Source: G965218495 sp965218495 (GTDB lineage Bacteria; Bacteroidota; Rhodothermia; Rhodothermales; Bin80). Taken from it: a DNA stretch of 64,000 nt. Shown here piece by piece: positions 1 through 8,350 of the stretch; positions within the stretch are counted from its first letter, which is position 1; every line of letters begins with the position of its first letter. The stretch covers positions 62,001 through 126,000 of the forward strand of contig OZ244626.1 of assembly GCA_965218495.1 (NCBI GenBank). The letters are read 5' to 3'. The translations under genes were made by a program, and so were the position numbers. The notes under the pieces were generated by a model. The model did not search any database. It was not told where the DNA came from and saw nothing but the letters and a program-made list of their open reading frames with translations.

Positions 1-584
1 CCGCCGGCATGATCTTTTCCAAGGGTGGGCTGACGTTCTACGGTGGCCTTCTGGTAGCAGGGGTAGGCATTGCATGGTACGTCCGCAAGAAAGGGGTAAG
101 ACTGGCTACGTTTTGTGACGCGTTAATCCCTAACGTGCTTCTGGCCTATGGAATTGGGCGTATCGGATGCCATTTGGCCGGCGATGGTGATTGGGGCATC
201 CCGTCGGACCCAGCAGCACGTCCCTCGTTTGTGCCTACCTGGCTCTGGGGGGAAACGTACCCCAACAACATCCGCGGTTTGACATTGCCGGACACCGGGG
301 TCTATCCGACTTCGCTCTACGAATTCGGTATGGCACTAGTCCTGTTTGGCGTGCTCTATGCCCTGCGGAAGCATCCATTCAAGTGGGGCTGGATATTTTC
401 GTTGACTTTGCTCTTTTTCGGCATAGAGCGGCTTCTCATAGAGCAGATTCGCGTGACTGCCAGGAACGATATCTTTGGTCTGGAGCTATCACAGGCTATG
501 GTCTTTTCGTCGCTGCTGATTCTCCTTGGCGTGATTGGGCTGGTGCGAACCACACGGCGCCGCGAGAAGGTATCCACCCTTTGA
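1..584 (+). CDS. lgt: Prolipoprotein diacylglyceryl transferase, C-terminal part (5' end outside window)
   Basis: Lgt is an inner-membrane enzyme that moves diacylglycerol from phosphatidylglycerol onto the lipobox cysteine of prolipoproteins. The frame is open at the left edge, so the true start lies upstream. Visible are the family segment GGLTFYGGL, the signature region YGIGRIGCHLAGDGDWG (roughly residues 47-63 of the visible part), the YPTSLYE segment and a late IERLLIEQIR segment, separated by hydrophobic helices. About 190 residues are seen, against a usual family length of about 260-300. The stop TGA overlaps the ATG of the next gene by one base, so the genes are probably translated together. 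Several lipoprotein-type signal peptides occur in this window and would be substrates. Identification is secure; only the N-terminus is missing. Confidence 0.93.
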   Translation, partial: AGMIFSKGGLTFYGGLLVAGVGIAWYVRKKGVRLATFCDALIPNVLLAYGIGRIGCHLAGDGDWGIPSDPAARPSFVPTWLWGETYPNNIRGLTLPDTGVYPTSLYEFGMALVLFGVLYALRKHPFKWGWIFSLTLLFFGIERLLIEQIRVTARNDIFGLELSQAMVFSSLLILLGVIGLVRTTRRREKVSTL

Positions 585-1957
585 TGGACCTGGGTTCCTG
601 GCTGGAGGAAGCTGCACGGTGTGTGCGCACGTGGGAAGCGTCTTGGGGTACCTTTGGCCGCCACGCGTCTGTACAGGTTAGTGATGACGACGTTCGTGCG
701 GCGTTTGACGCCTTTGTACAGCGTCTGCACGGCAACTATCCGTTCTTCCATCCCCGTTACGCCGGGCAGATGCTAAAGCCTCCACACCCTGTGGCGGCGC
801 TCGGGTATGCGGCGGCAATGCTCATCAATCCTAACAATCATGCGCTTGACGGCGGACCGCCCACTGCCGCCATGGAGAAGGACGTGATCAGGCACTTGGC
901 AGCAATGTTCCAGCTGCCTGGTGAGACGTTGGGCCACCTGACCAGCAGCGGCACTATTGCGAATCTGGAAGCCCTCTGGGTAGCCCGCCACTGCCGGCCG
1001 GGCTTGGCGGTAGCCTTCAGCGAGGCGGCCCACTATACCCACGGTCGCATGGCTGAAGTGCTTGCGATGCGGCCGGTAGAGGTTCCGGCGGACCGGCAAG
1101 GCCGCATGCAGCTTGAGGCACTGGAAACGCAGCTGAAGACCGGAACAGTTGGCACGGTGGTCCTAACGGCCGGGACAACGGGTCTGGGAGCGGTTGATCC
1201 CGTGGCGGACGCCCTTCCAATGTGCCGCCGTTACAACGCTCGCGTGCATGTTGATGCAGCGTATGGTGGCTTTTTTGTGTTGCATGCACATGCGGAATAC
1301 GGTGGATTGCTCTCTGGTGAGGCCACACGAAACTTTCGCGCCATTGCGGATGCGGACTCGGTTGTTATTGATCCACATAAGCACGGCCTGCAGCCGTATG
1401 GCTGCGGATGCATACTACTACGCGACCCGGCGCTAGGTCGCTTGTACAAGCATGATTCTCCCTACACATACTTCACCTCGGACGAGCTCCACCTAGGCGA
1501 AATCAGCCTTGAGTGCTCCCGGGCAGGCGCAGCAGCAGCGGCGCTGTGGCTGACACTTCAGGTGCTGCCTCTTGCAGCAGATCGAGGGCTAGGGCCGATT
1601 CTGGCTGCATGCCTGCGTGCCGGGCGACGCTGGTTCGCTGCCTTGGAGACAGCGGATGTGCTCCGCCCATTTATAGAGCCGGAACTGGATATCGTGACGT
1701 ACTTTCCGGCGCGTACGTCCATGTTCGCAATCGACGCGGCCACGCAAGCGCTATTCGAAGCGGCCATGTCCGCAGAGGAAGCCGTGTTCTTGAGCGTGCT
1801 GTCGGTGCAAAGCAAGGTGCTAAAGGCCCTTCATCCTGTCCTCCAAGCCGACCGGGAACGTGTACGAATCCTGCGAAGCGTGCTCATGCGTCCGGAGCAG
1901 GAAGAGGTATCTGTTGCGTTGGTGAAGCATCTGGACGCTATGGCGTGCACCTTATGA
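584..1957 (+). CDS. PLP-dependent group II decarboxylase-like protein
   Basis: A 457-residue fold-type I pyridoxal-phosphate enzyme of the group II (aromatic-L-amino-acid/glutamate/tyrosine) decarboxylase family. Seen directly: LTSSGTIANLEAL (cofactor phosphate region), HVDAAYGGF (aspartate contacting the PLP ring) and SVVIDPHKHGLQPYG, whose lysine is the Schiff-base residue. I chose ATG 584, which overlaps the lgt stop, rather than upstream in-frame codons that would run through lgt. The 3' end overlaps rlmB by four bases (ATGA). The substrate cannot be read from sequence; amine production or an aminotransferase-like role are both possible. Placement between lgt and rlmB looks like operon packing rather than shared function. 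Confidence 0.85.
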   Translation: MDLGSWLEEAARCVRTWEASWGTFGRHASVQVSDDDVRAAFDAFVQRLHGNYPFFHPRYAGQMLKPPHPVAALGYAAAMLINPNNHALDGGPPTAAMEKDVIRHLAAMFQLPGETLGHLTSSGTIANLEALWVARHCRPGLAVAFSEAAHYTHGRMAEVLAMRPVEVPADRQGRMQLEALETQLKTGTVGTVVLTAGTTGLGAVDPVADALPMCRRYNARVHVDAAYGGFFVLHAHAEYGGLLSGEATRNFRAIADADSVVIDPHKHGLQPYGCGCILLRDPALGRLYKHDSPYTYFTSDELHLGEISLECSRAGAAAAALWLTLQVLPLAADRGLGPILAACLRAGRRWFAALETADVLRPFIEPELDIVTYFPARTSMFAIDAATQALFEAAMSAEEAVFLSVLSVQSKVLKALHPVLQADRERVRILRSVLMRPEQEEVSVALVKHLDAMACTL

Positions 1958-2700
1958 GCGATCCGATACTCATTTTCGGGCGCCATCCCGTGAGAGAAGC
2001 GCTGGAACGCGAGCCGGCAATGTTGGAGAAGGTGCTATTGCAGCAGGGTCTGAACAGTCTGGCCCCGTTGCGCCGGCAGGCAAGAGCAGTTGCAGTTCCG
2101 GTGCAGGATGTGCCTTTGGCAAAGCTCAATCGGGTCGCGCGGGGGTTGCCACACCAGGGGGTGATGGCTATCCGTACGGCCCTGGCTTATGCTGACCTTG
2201 AAGCAATGCTCTACGCCATAGCGCCGGATCTGGATGCCGTCCAGCGAATGAAGCCAAGGCTCCTGGTACTCGACAGCATCGAGGACCCGCGCAACTTTGG
2301 AGCGCTGATACGCAGTGCTGTAGCCTTAGGCGTCGGGGGCCTCATCGTCACGATGCGCCGCATGGCGCCACTTGGTGCTGTTGTGGTAAAGGCGAGCGCC
2401 GGAATGGCGTCGCGCATACCCATTGCCCGGACGGACCATTTGCCCGCAGCCCTCTACCAGCTGAAAGAGCGGGGATACCATATCGCCGGCACTGCCATGC
2501 GCGGCGGAACCTCGGTGTGGTCCGTGGACTGGGACCGGCCAATGGTCATTGCCGTAGGAAGCGAGAGTGCTGGCTTGCGCACCAGCGTGGCGGAGCAATG
2601 TGACTTTATGGTTACCATTCCCATGCCTGGCGATGTAGAGTCACTAAACGTGTCCGTTGCTGCCGGCATCGTTCTTTTTGCCGCGACGCGTCCGCGCTAG
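1954..2700 (+). CDS. rlmB: 23S rRNA 2'-O-ribose methyltransferase, TrmH/RlmB type
   Basis: A SPOUT-family methyltransferase of 248 residues. The N-terminal substrate-binding domain begins ILIFGRHPVREAL. The three SPOUT motifs follow in order: DSIEDPRNFGALIRSA (motif 1, with the conserved Asn and Arg), VIAVGSESAGL (motif 2) and IPMPGDVESLNVSVAAGI (motif 3, forming the SAM-binding knot). RlmB methylates G2251 of 23S rRNA in E. coli; other TrmH-type enzymes act on other rRNA or tRNA sites, so the exact target is inferred. ATG 1954 was chosen because it overlaps the previous stop as ATGA and starts at the family's usual N-terminus. Length matches the family. Confidence 0.9.
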   Translation: MSDPILIFGRHPVREALEREPAMLEKVLLQQGLNSLAPLRRQARAVAVPVQDVPLAKLNRVARGLPHQGVMAIRTALAYADLEAMLYAIAPDLDAVQRMKPRLLVLDSIEDPRNFGALIRSAVALGVGGLIVTMRRMAPLGAVVVKASAGMASRIPIARTDHLPAALYQLKERGYHIAGTAMRGGTSVWSVDWDRPMVIAVGSESAGLRTSVAEQCDFMVTIPMPGDVESLNVSVAAGIVLFAATRPR

Positions 2701-3372
2701 GGCGAGGTCTTGAAGGTGTGGCATACGATTTCGTGGTCACAGCCGACCCGGAGTCTCGGAGATCTGCCCCCCACCCGCTTCGATTCGAAGCTAACGGAAG
2801 CACTGGCGGATTGTATAGACCTGGATGCTTCGGGTGTTGCTCTGCATGCTTCGGCTGCATAACGCGAGAATTTCATTGCTGTGCAGTTCATTGAACGCGG
2901 CAGCAATCAGCCCGGTAGTGCGTGCTTTGAGGCGTCATAGCACCAAATGAATCTCGTGCAAGAATCCTGGCGCGGACAGGTGCCATCGTGAGGCATCCTC
3001 AAGGTAGGACGTGTCCCGCGATATTCTGCGCAGGCTGCTGACTGCCAGCCCTGGGCTGGTGAGTACGTATGATTCGCCGGCTCAAACAGCCTGATAAGAC
3101 CTACTTTGCAGACCAGCTAGCCCGCATCGCTCACCAAGCTCTTGAATCGCCATAATTCGAGGCGTCTGTAGGCAGTGGGTCACGGTTTGGGAATGCGAAT
3201 GCTGATTCCCGCCTTCTGGAGCGAATAGTCGGCGGCAGTAAGCGCTGTTTCGGGCATGTTTCGAGCGGGAATCAAGGCTTTTGTTCGCGCACCGGTGCTT
3301 CTTGGATACACGTTTCCAGCAACCACCATGTGGCGTCTATCAATCTGTGGGGTAAGTTGGATCCGGAACGGC
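2701..3372. other. Non-coding gap between rlmB and the IS1380-type element
   Basis: No supported gene. Short reading frames here have no family resemblance. The right part probably holds the left end of the neighbouring insertion sequence. I looked for terminal inverted repeats matching the other end (4825-4917) and found no convincing pair. Confidence 0.5.
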
Positions 3373-4824
3373 CTATGAAGGTGAGGCGCGTGCGCCGCCG
3401 TGGGTGGTGTGCACAGCGCCGCGCAGGTTGCTTAGCACGCGCGCGAACAGTTGCTGCCAGGGATAGGCCTCGGGCAAGAGCAGGCGGACTCGGCGTACGC
3501 TTACCACCACCAGTGCTGCGATCTTCAGTAGCCGCACACGGATAGTAGCGCACTGCGCCTGCGCCATCGCGGTGCCCTGCAAGCCAAAGGTCTTGATGAT
3601 GGTCATCAGGGTGTTGGCGACCGTAGAGAAGTACAGGCGCAACTGGTTGCTCTCCATCATGGACGTAGAGGTGCGGTCAGCGAACAGGGTAAGCTGCTGC
3701 TCCTTGAGCCGGTTCTCCATGTCTCCACGCGCGCAATACAAATCTTCGTATAGCGTGCGCGCGTCGTACGCGTCTTCGCTGAAATTGGTGACCACGAATC
3801 GCGCGTTGTAGCCGCGCGGTCCAGGCAGCCATTCCGCCTTGGCTATCACGCGCCGAGCACAGCTCCAGCTGTCCTTCGTCTGGTACTCGAAGCTGCGGAA
3901 GCACCGCGAAGGCTGCCCGCTGGCCTCGCAGGTGGCCCGACTCTGCTCCATAGCCTCCTCAACGATGCGTTTCAGCCGCGCATTGAGCGGCATACCAATG
4001 ATGTAGTGCAGGCCCTGTGCTTCGCACCATGCCATGATATCATCGCGGCAGAATCCTGCATCTGCACGAATCCAGATGGGCACCTGCGGCCACCGCGCAC
4101 GGATACGCGCTACCACTGGCGCCAACTCCTCTATCGTGCCCGCTGATGCGTCAATGTTGGAGGGGCGCAGACGAGCGGCCAGCACATGCTTGCCGCTAAC
4201 GATGTACAGCGGTAAGTAGCAGTAGTGGCCATAGTAACCATGAAAGAAGCGCCCCTCCTGCTGGCCGTGAATCGCGTCATCGGTAGCATCGAGATCCAAC
4301 ACGATATGCTCTGGCTGCTCGCCCGTTACATCCATGAACAAGTCCGCGAGCATGGTGTCGATCTTTTCAGGGTCCGCTACGATGCGCTTGTACCTATGCG
4401 ATGCGGCCCCTCCTTTGGAGCCGAGCTCCAGTCGGTTCAGTGTGCTGGAACTCGCCAGCGGATGTCCCTGGTCGCGTTCCCGTGCCCGGTGCGCACCTGT
4501 TACATCTTCGCAGCCCACGCCCATGGCCAACACGGGATCGTCCCGCAGACGGTCATGGTCGTTCACGTCTTCGTAGCCCAAGCATATCGCGTAGACACGT
4601 TGCCTGAGCATCGCCTCCACGGTATGCTCGACCCTGTTGGGATCACGGTGGTCGGTGAAGCAGGCGGCAAAGCGGCCAATGACGTCGAACATCCGGTCGG
4701 CCTCCCGTAACAGCAGCGCACCTGCGTCCGAGGACATAGGGCCGCCGTCGAACTTTCCGACCACTTTACGCCGCCCCAAGTCCTCGAAACGAAGCTCTTC
4801 AGTATGACAGTCTGTGTTGTTCAC
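3373..4824 (-). CDS. IS1380-family transposase
   Basis: A 483-residue DDE transposase. The N-terminus (FDGGPMSSDAGALLLREADR) and the following CFTDHRDPNRVEHTVEAMLRQR stretch are typical of IS1380 transposases. Acidic catalytic candidates are in VLDLDATDD, IRADAGFCRDD and the late CARGDMENRLKEQQL segment, which fits the Y-(2)-R-(3)-E-(6)-K-like region of IS4-superfamily enzymes. The frame is complete at both ends, so the element may be active. It lies between rlmB and a membrane-protein gene whose stop codon is only 94 bases from the transposase start, so the right boundary of the element must fall in 4825-4917. Target-site duplications were not resolved. Confidence 0.88.
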   Translation of the reverse strand: MNNTDCHTEELRFEDLGRRKVVGKFDGGPMSSDAGALLLREADRMFDVIGRFAACFTDHRDPNRVEHTVEAMLRQRVYAICLGYEDVNDHDRLRDDPVLAMGVGCEDVTGAHRARERDQGHPLASSSTLNRLELGSKGGAASHRYKRIVADPEKIDTMLADLFMDVTGEQPEHIVLDLDATDDAIHGQQEGRFFHGYYGHYCYLPLYIVSGKHVLAARLRPSNIDASAGTIEELAPVVARIRARWPQVPIWIRADAGFCRDDIMAWCEAQGLHYIIGMPLNARLKRIVEEAMEQSRATCEASGQPSRCFRSFEYQTKDSWSCARRVIAKAEWLPGPRGYNARFVVTNFSEDAYDARTLYEDLYCARGDMENRLKEQQLTLFADRTSTSMMESNQLRLYFSTVANTLMTIIKTFGLQGTAMAQAQCATIRVRLLKIAALVVVSVRRVRLLLPEAYPWQQLFARVLSNLRGAVHTTHGGARASPS

Positions 4825-4917
4825 GCGCAGTGCACAGGATGGTTATAAATGGTTAGTGAGCATACACTTACGTGGCGCTATGGTTCCAATTGTCGAAACC
4901 TTGGTGATTTATCCGGG

Positions 4918-5961
4918 CTAGGTGTCCTGCTCTCCCGGCCTTTGAGCGTACACTCGGAGCTGAGCAAGCTTAGTGTCTTGAACCGTGAGGATAAGGAGTC
5001 CCAATGCGAGGTACAGGATGAGTTGCGCACCGTGTACGAATACCGCATAGGTAGCTGCGAGAGACTCGGGCACGCCGTAGAAAACTGTGAGCGTCAAGAT
5101 CGTGACATAGTGAAAAGAGCCCACTCCCCCGGGAGTTGGGATGATGACGCCCAAGACGCCGACGAACATAATTACGACGGCATCGACAAAGGTGAGGCTG
5201 TACGGCGCTGCCATGCTAAACATCTCAAGCGGGATGTAGGCCATTAGCCCATACATTAGCCAGATCACTACTGTCGTAATGATTAGCATCGCTTTCCGTG
5301 GCGAGCGATGCGCCGTCGCAATGCCGGCCAAGAAGGAGGTCCACAAAGGCGCCACATACGTAGCCACCAAGTGCCTCAAGGGTGTCTTCGCCAGGATCCA
5401 CCACGCAAGTGCAGCGGCTAACACAATCACTGAAACCATTCCTAGCGCGGAGACAGATGACAGACCCTCCACTGCGGGTTGAAGCATCCTTTCGTGCAGG
5501 CTCACGCGCTGCTCTCCAGTCAGAATAAGCACCGAAAGCACCGCCCCCATCGCAAATGTCACGAGGTCTATTACGCGCTCGGTGAAAATCGTCCCGAGGA
5601 CGCCACTGTATGGCAGTTTCTCTCGCCGCGACAGGTTGCCGGCCCGTACGAATTCACCTACGCGCGGCAGGACATAATTGACCATGAAACCGATCATCAC
5701 GGAACCAAACGCCGTAGTCAGGCGCGGTCGATGCGTGCCTGGCGGAAGAGCCTCAAGAAGTGCCTGCCAGCGCCATGCGCGTACCAGATGGCTGCCGATC
5801 ATGATGAATGCCAAGGGCACGCACCACCAGTATTGCGCCTGGCTGAATGCAGCCCCAATCTCTGCAAGGTTGGTCCTACGAAGGGCAAGGTATACGAGGA
5901 TGCCAGCTAGCGCTAAGGAACCAATCCAAACGGCCAGGTGGCGCTTGCGTTGCGTCAGCAC
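4918..5961 (-). CDS. Lysylphosphatidylglycerol-synthase-TM-like (flippase-like) membrane protein
   Basis: A 347-residue polytopic membrane protein resembling the LPG_synthase_TM/UPF0104 family, the membrane half of MprF-like proteins, also found alone as putative lipid or glycolipid translocases. There are about eight hydrophobic helices. Family-like segments include HLVRAWRWQALLEAL after the second helix, VNYVLPRVGEFVRAGNLSRR, GTIFTERVIDLVTF and the C-terminal VGVLGVIIPTPGGVGSFHYV. No soluble aminoacyl-transferase domain is present, so it is unlikely to make lysyl-PG by itself. It starts four bases downstream of the LolA-like gene, with the same orientation, so the pair is probably co-transcribed. 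The substrate is unknown. Confidence 0.8.
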   Translation of the reverse strand: MLTQRKRHLAVWIGSLALAGILVYLALRRTNLAEIGAAFSQAQYWWCVPLAFIMIGSHLVRAWRWQALLEALPPGTHRPRLTTAFGSVMIGFMVNYVLPRVGEFVRAGNLSRREKLPYSGVLGTIFTERVIDLVTFAMGAVLSVLILTGEQRVSLHERMLQPAVEGLSSVSALGMVSVIVLAAALAWWILAKTPLRHLVATYVAPLWTSFLAGIATAHRSPRKAMLIITTVVIWLMYGLMAYIPLEMFSMAAPYSLTFVDAVVIMFVGVLGVIIPTPGGVGSFHYVTILTLTVFYGVPESLAATYAVFVHGAQLILYLALGLLILTVQDTKLAQLRVYAQRPGEQDT

Positions 5962-5965
5962 GCTG

Positions 5966-6577
5966 TCAAGAGCGAAGGTCGATCATCTCAGCGCTCTCAG
6001 GGAAAGAGAGCTCGAACGTGTCGGGGCCAATTTGTGGACGCAGGTCTATATTCGTCAGCTCGAAATCCATGGTCGTTTCGTTGACGTCTACGGACTGGAT
6101 GCGTATCACCATCTCGTCTGTGGAACGTACCCAAAGTCTTACCTCCAGGATCGAGGAGTCCGAGTCACGGGGCAAAAGAACTACCGCAAGGTGGCGCGTG
6201 CCCTGGTAGGTTACAGGCTGGGTGCTGGCGATCTCGTAGTGCTCTTCAAAGTCTCCGAAAAGCGTCGCTGGAGATAAGGTCGGTTCAGTGGCGGTGATAA
6301 GCACCTGGTTGTCAAGCGGACGATAGACATATGTATCAAGCCCGTGCGATAGGATGACCTCGGATTCCGTTTCCACGCGATACTGCACGCCCTGAAGCAC
6401 CAGGCTACCGTGCATCTCCTGCTGATCATCCCAGTATGCGGACGAAACAGTGTACGTGAAGTCGGCGCGGAATCCGTGGGCCGACGCGGCTAGCTGCTCA
6501 AGCCGCTTGAGACTCTGTCCGCAAGCAGGCGCTGCCACCAGGACGGCAGTGATGAGCAAGCATGTTCTGGCTATCAT
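5966..6577 (-). CDS. LolA-like outer-membrane lipoprotein carrier/sorting protein
   Basis: A 203-residue exported protein with an N-terminal signal sequence (MIARTCLLITAVLVAAPACGQS). The cysteine in APAC could be a lipobox or simply precede a signal peptidase I site. The mature part has the LolA pattern: HGFRADFTYTV, GSLVLQGVQYRVETESEVILSHGLDTYVYRPLDNQVLI, followed by ATLFGDFEEHYEI and a late HLAVVLLPRD strand. LolA ferries lipoproteins from the LolCDE transporter to the outer membrane. I placed the start at ATG 6577 because the signal peptide begins there; a longer frame to 6709 adds 44 residues with no signal character and overlaps the divergent gene. It is followed at four bases by the flippase-like gene. 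Confidence 0.75.
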   Translation of the reverse strand: MIARTCLLITAVLVAAPACGQSLKRLEQLAASAHGFRADFTYTVSSAYWDDQQEMHGSLVLQGVQYRVETESEVILSHGLDTYVYRPLDNQVLITATEPTLSPATLFGDFEEHYEIASTQPVTYQGTRHLAVVLLPRDSDSSILEVRLWVRSTDEMVIRIQSVDVNETTMDFELTNIDLRPQIGPDTFELSFPESAEMIDLRS

Positions 6578-6642
6578 AGTGCAACCAGCGGCTGGCGCTT
6601 CATCGAACCCTGCCGCGTGCCCAATGTTCGTTAGGTGAGCGC

Positions 6643-7119
6643 ATGGCAGAACTCGAAATCGTATCGGGTGGGCAGTCTGGCGTTGACCGGGCCGCATTGG
6701 ACTCAGCACTGACGTGGAATCTTCCGGTTGGCGGCTGGTGCCCTGCCGGTAGGCGGGCCGAAGACGGTCCCATCAGCCGCCGATATCCGATGCGGGAAAC
6801 GCCGACAAACAACTACCTGCAGCGGACGCGGTGGAATGTGCGAGACAGCGATGGTACGCTGATACTAGGGACCGAATCCACCTCGCAAGGAACTGCTGCT
6901 ACGTTACTGGCTGCTATAACGTATGGAAAGCCGCTGATGCGCGCAGAATTGGACCAGGTGGAATTAGCACCTTCCGTAGCTGAATGGATGCGGGTGCATC
7001 ATATCCACAAGCTGAACATAGCGGGGCCCAGAGAGAGCGAAGCGCCCGGCGCGTATCAGCATGCCTGCCGCTTTCTGGATGCGCTGTTTGCACGTATAAG
7101 TCAGGCGGGAGTTGAGTAA
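6643..7119 (+). CDS. Putative molybdenum-carrier / SLOG-like protein
   Basis: A 158-residue soluble protein. It begins with IVSGGQSGVDRAALDSAL, a Rossmann-like nucleotide-binding loop typical of the putative molybdenum carrier (MoCo_carrier) family in the wider SLOG group. The next conserved stretch is GGWCPAGRRAEDGPI, then TPTNNYLQRTRWNVRDSDGTLIL and GTAATLLAAITYGKP. A good Shine-Dalgarno (AGGTGA) sits just upstream of ATG 6643. Members of this group bind molybdopterin cofactor or nucleotides; the ligand here is not determinable. It is divergent from the LolA-like gene and its tail overlaps the convergent aminotransferase by 19 bases. Confidence 0.75.
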   Translation: MAELEIVSGGQSGVDRAALDSALTWNLPVGGWCPAGRRAEDGPISRRYPMRETPTNNYLQRTRWNVRDSDGTLILGTESTSQGTAATLLAAITYGKPLMRAELDQVELAPSVAEWMRVHHIHKLNIAGPRESEAPGAYQHACRFLDALFARISQAGVE

Positions 7120-8276
7120 GATGGGGTCGACACCTGTGACGCCGCTACCAAGGCATCGTGCAGCGCAGCCACATCCTGCTCGTTATTATACACATGGGGC
7201 GAGATGCGGATGGCTTCGCCGCGGAGTGAAACTGACACCCCACGACGCTGAAGCGCTTCCTGAAGTCGGGGACGGGCGATATGGTCTGGCACGCGAAGGC
7301 CGAAAAGATGTGCACTACTGCCCTTGGAGACAGAGTAGCCCAGTGCTTCGGCTTCTTGCAGCACCTCACGCATCAGTGCATGGCAGTAGGCCTGGATGTT
7401 GGCCGGTCCCCACGCCAGCACCTGCTCAAGCCCTTTGATCATCATGGGTACCAAAATGAAGTTACTGCGACCTCCTACATCGTAGCGTAGTGCACCATCC
7501 CGGTATGCATCGCCATAGTTGACAAGCGCGTCAAAATTTTCGCTGTCCTGCCGCGCAACCCATGTTTCTTCGAGGGGAATTCCGTCCATGAATCGTGGCC
7601 CTAAGTACATCGCGCCGATGCTGTATGGGCCAAGCATCCATTTGTATGCGGCGCAAACCAGAGCGTCAATTCCGAGCGCTTGGGCATCTATTGGCATCGC
7701 GCCCACGGACTGGGTGCCATCTACAACGAAAGCAACCCCCAACGCACTAGTACGCCGCCCAACCGCTTCCAGATCGATTCGCGTTCCATCGGTCCAGTGT
7801 ACGGGACCCACAGCCACCACGGCGGTGTCGCGATCAATCGAGGCGAGGAGCCGCGCATTGAATTCTTCGGCCCGACCCGTTTCGCCCGGTGGCACCACGG
7901 TGCGCAGTTCAGCACCACGTTCTCCAGCAAGTCGCCGCCAAGTGTACACGTTGCTCGGGAATTGCTCGTGTAGCACTACGATGTTCTGGCCCTTCTTGAC
8001 GGCTAGGTTGTGCGCCACGGTGGCGATTCCGTAGGAAGCCGCCGGAATCAGCGCGACCTGCTGCGCGGCAACACCTACGAGCGTTGCAAAAAGCTGACGA
8101 ACCAGGCTGCTCTCCTTGAAGAACATCGCGGGGGAGATATCGGAGGGAACTCGCTTCAGGTGCATACCCGCCATACCCGCTTCCTCTGCAGCCTTGAGGA
8201 TTGGGGACATGTAAGCGCAGTTGATGTAGTGCGCCTCATCCGGCAAAGTGAAGAGGTGTCGCTGGCACGATAACAT
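7101..8276 (-). CDS. Class V aminotransferase (cysteine desulfurase / isopenicillin-N epimerase-like)
   Basis: A 391-residue PLP enzyme of the class V aminotransferase fold. The sequence shows IPAASYGIATVAHNL (cofactor phosphate region), VVDGTQSVGAMPID (aspartate and glutamine contacting the PLP ring) and ALVCAAYKWMLGPYSIG, where the lysine is the Schiff-base residue. There is no obvious catalytic-cysteine loop of the NifS/SufS type, so a kynureninase-, epimerase- or lyase-like reaction is as likely as sulfur mobilisation. It converges with the molybdenum-carrier-like gene with a 19-base overlap and is divergent from the cytochrome lipoprotein at 8351. Confidence 0.82.
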   Translation of the reverse strand: MLSCQRHLFTLPDEAHYINCAYMSPILKAAEEAGMAGMHLKRVPSDISPAMFFKESSLVRQLFATLVGVAAQQVALIPAASYGIATVAHNLAVKKGQNIVVLHEQFPSNVYTWRRLAGERGAELRTVVPPGETGRAEEFNARLLASIDRDTAVVAVGPVHWTDGTRIDLEAVGRRTSALGVAFVVDGTQSVGAMPIDAQALGIDALVCAAYKWMLGPYSIGAMYLGPRFMDGIPLEETWVARQDSENFDALVNYGDAYRDGALRYDVGGRSNFILVPMMIKGLEQVLAWGPANIQAYCHALMREVLQEAEALGYSVSKGSSAHLFGLRVPDHIARPRLQEALQRRGVSVSLRGEAIRISPHVYNNEQDVAALHDALVAASQVSTPSYSTPA

Positions 8277-8350
8277 GCGTCAAGTGGTATTGGGCTTAAG
8301 AGGCAATTCCATAACTTCTGCGGACGTGTTCGCCCATCCTCTTTGAATGC

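Noticed and set aside
191..583. N-terminal extension of the PLP decarboxylase through lgt
   Set aside because: The extension overlaps lgt almost entirely and has no family resemblance; ATG 584 overlaps the lgt stop and fits the family start.
2745..2800. tRNA-like TTCGATTCGAA segment
   Set aside because: It is a plain short palindrome; no five-base T stem or other arms.
3180..4917. Terminal inverted repeats of the IS1380-type element
   Set aside because: Comparison of both flanks by eye gave only scattered matches; no pair good enough to report.
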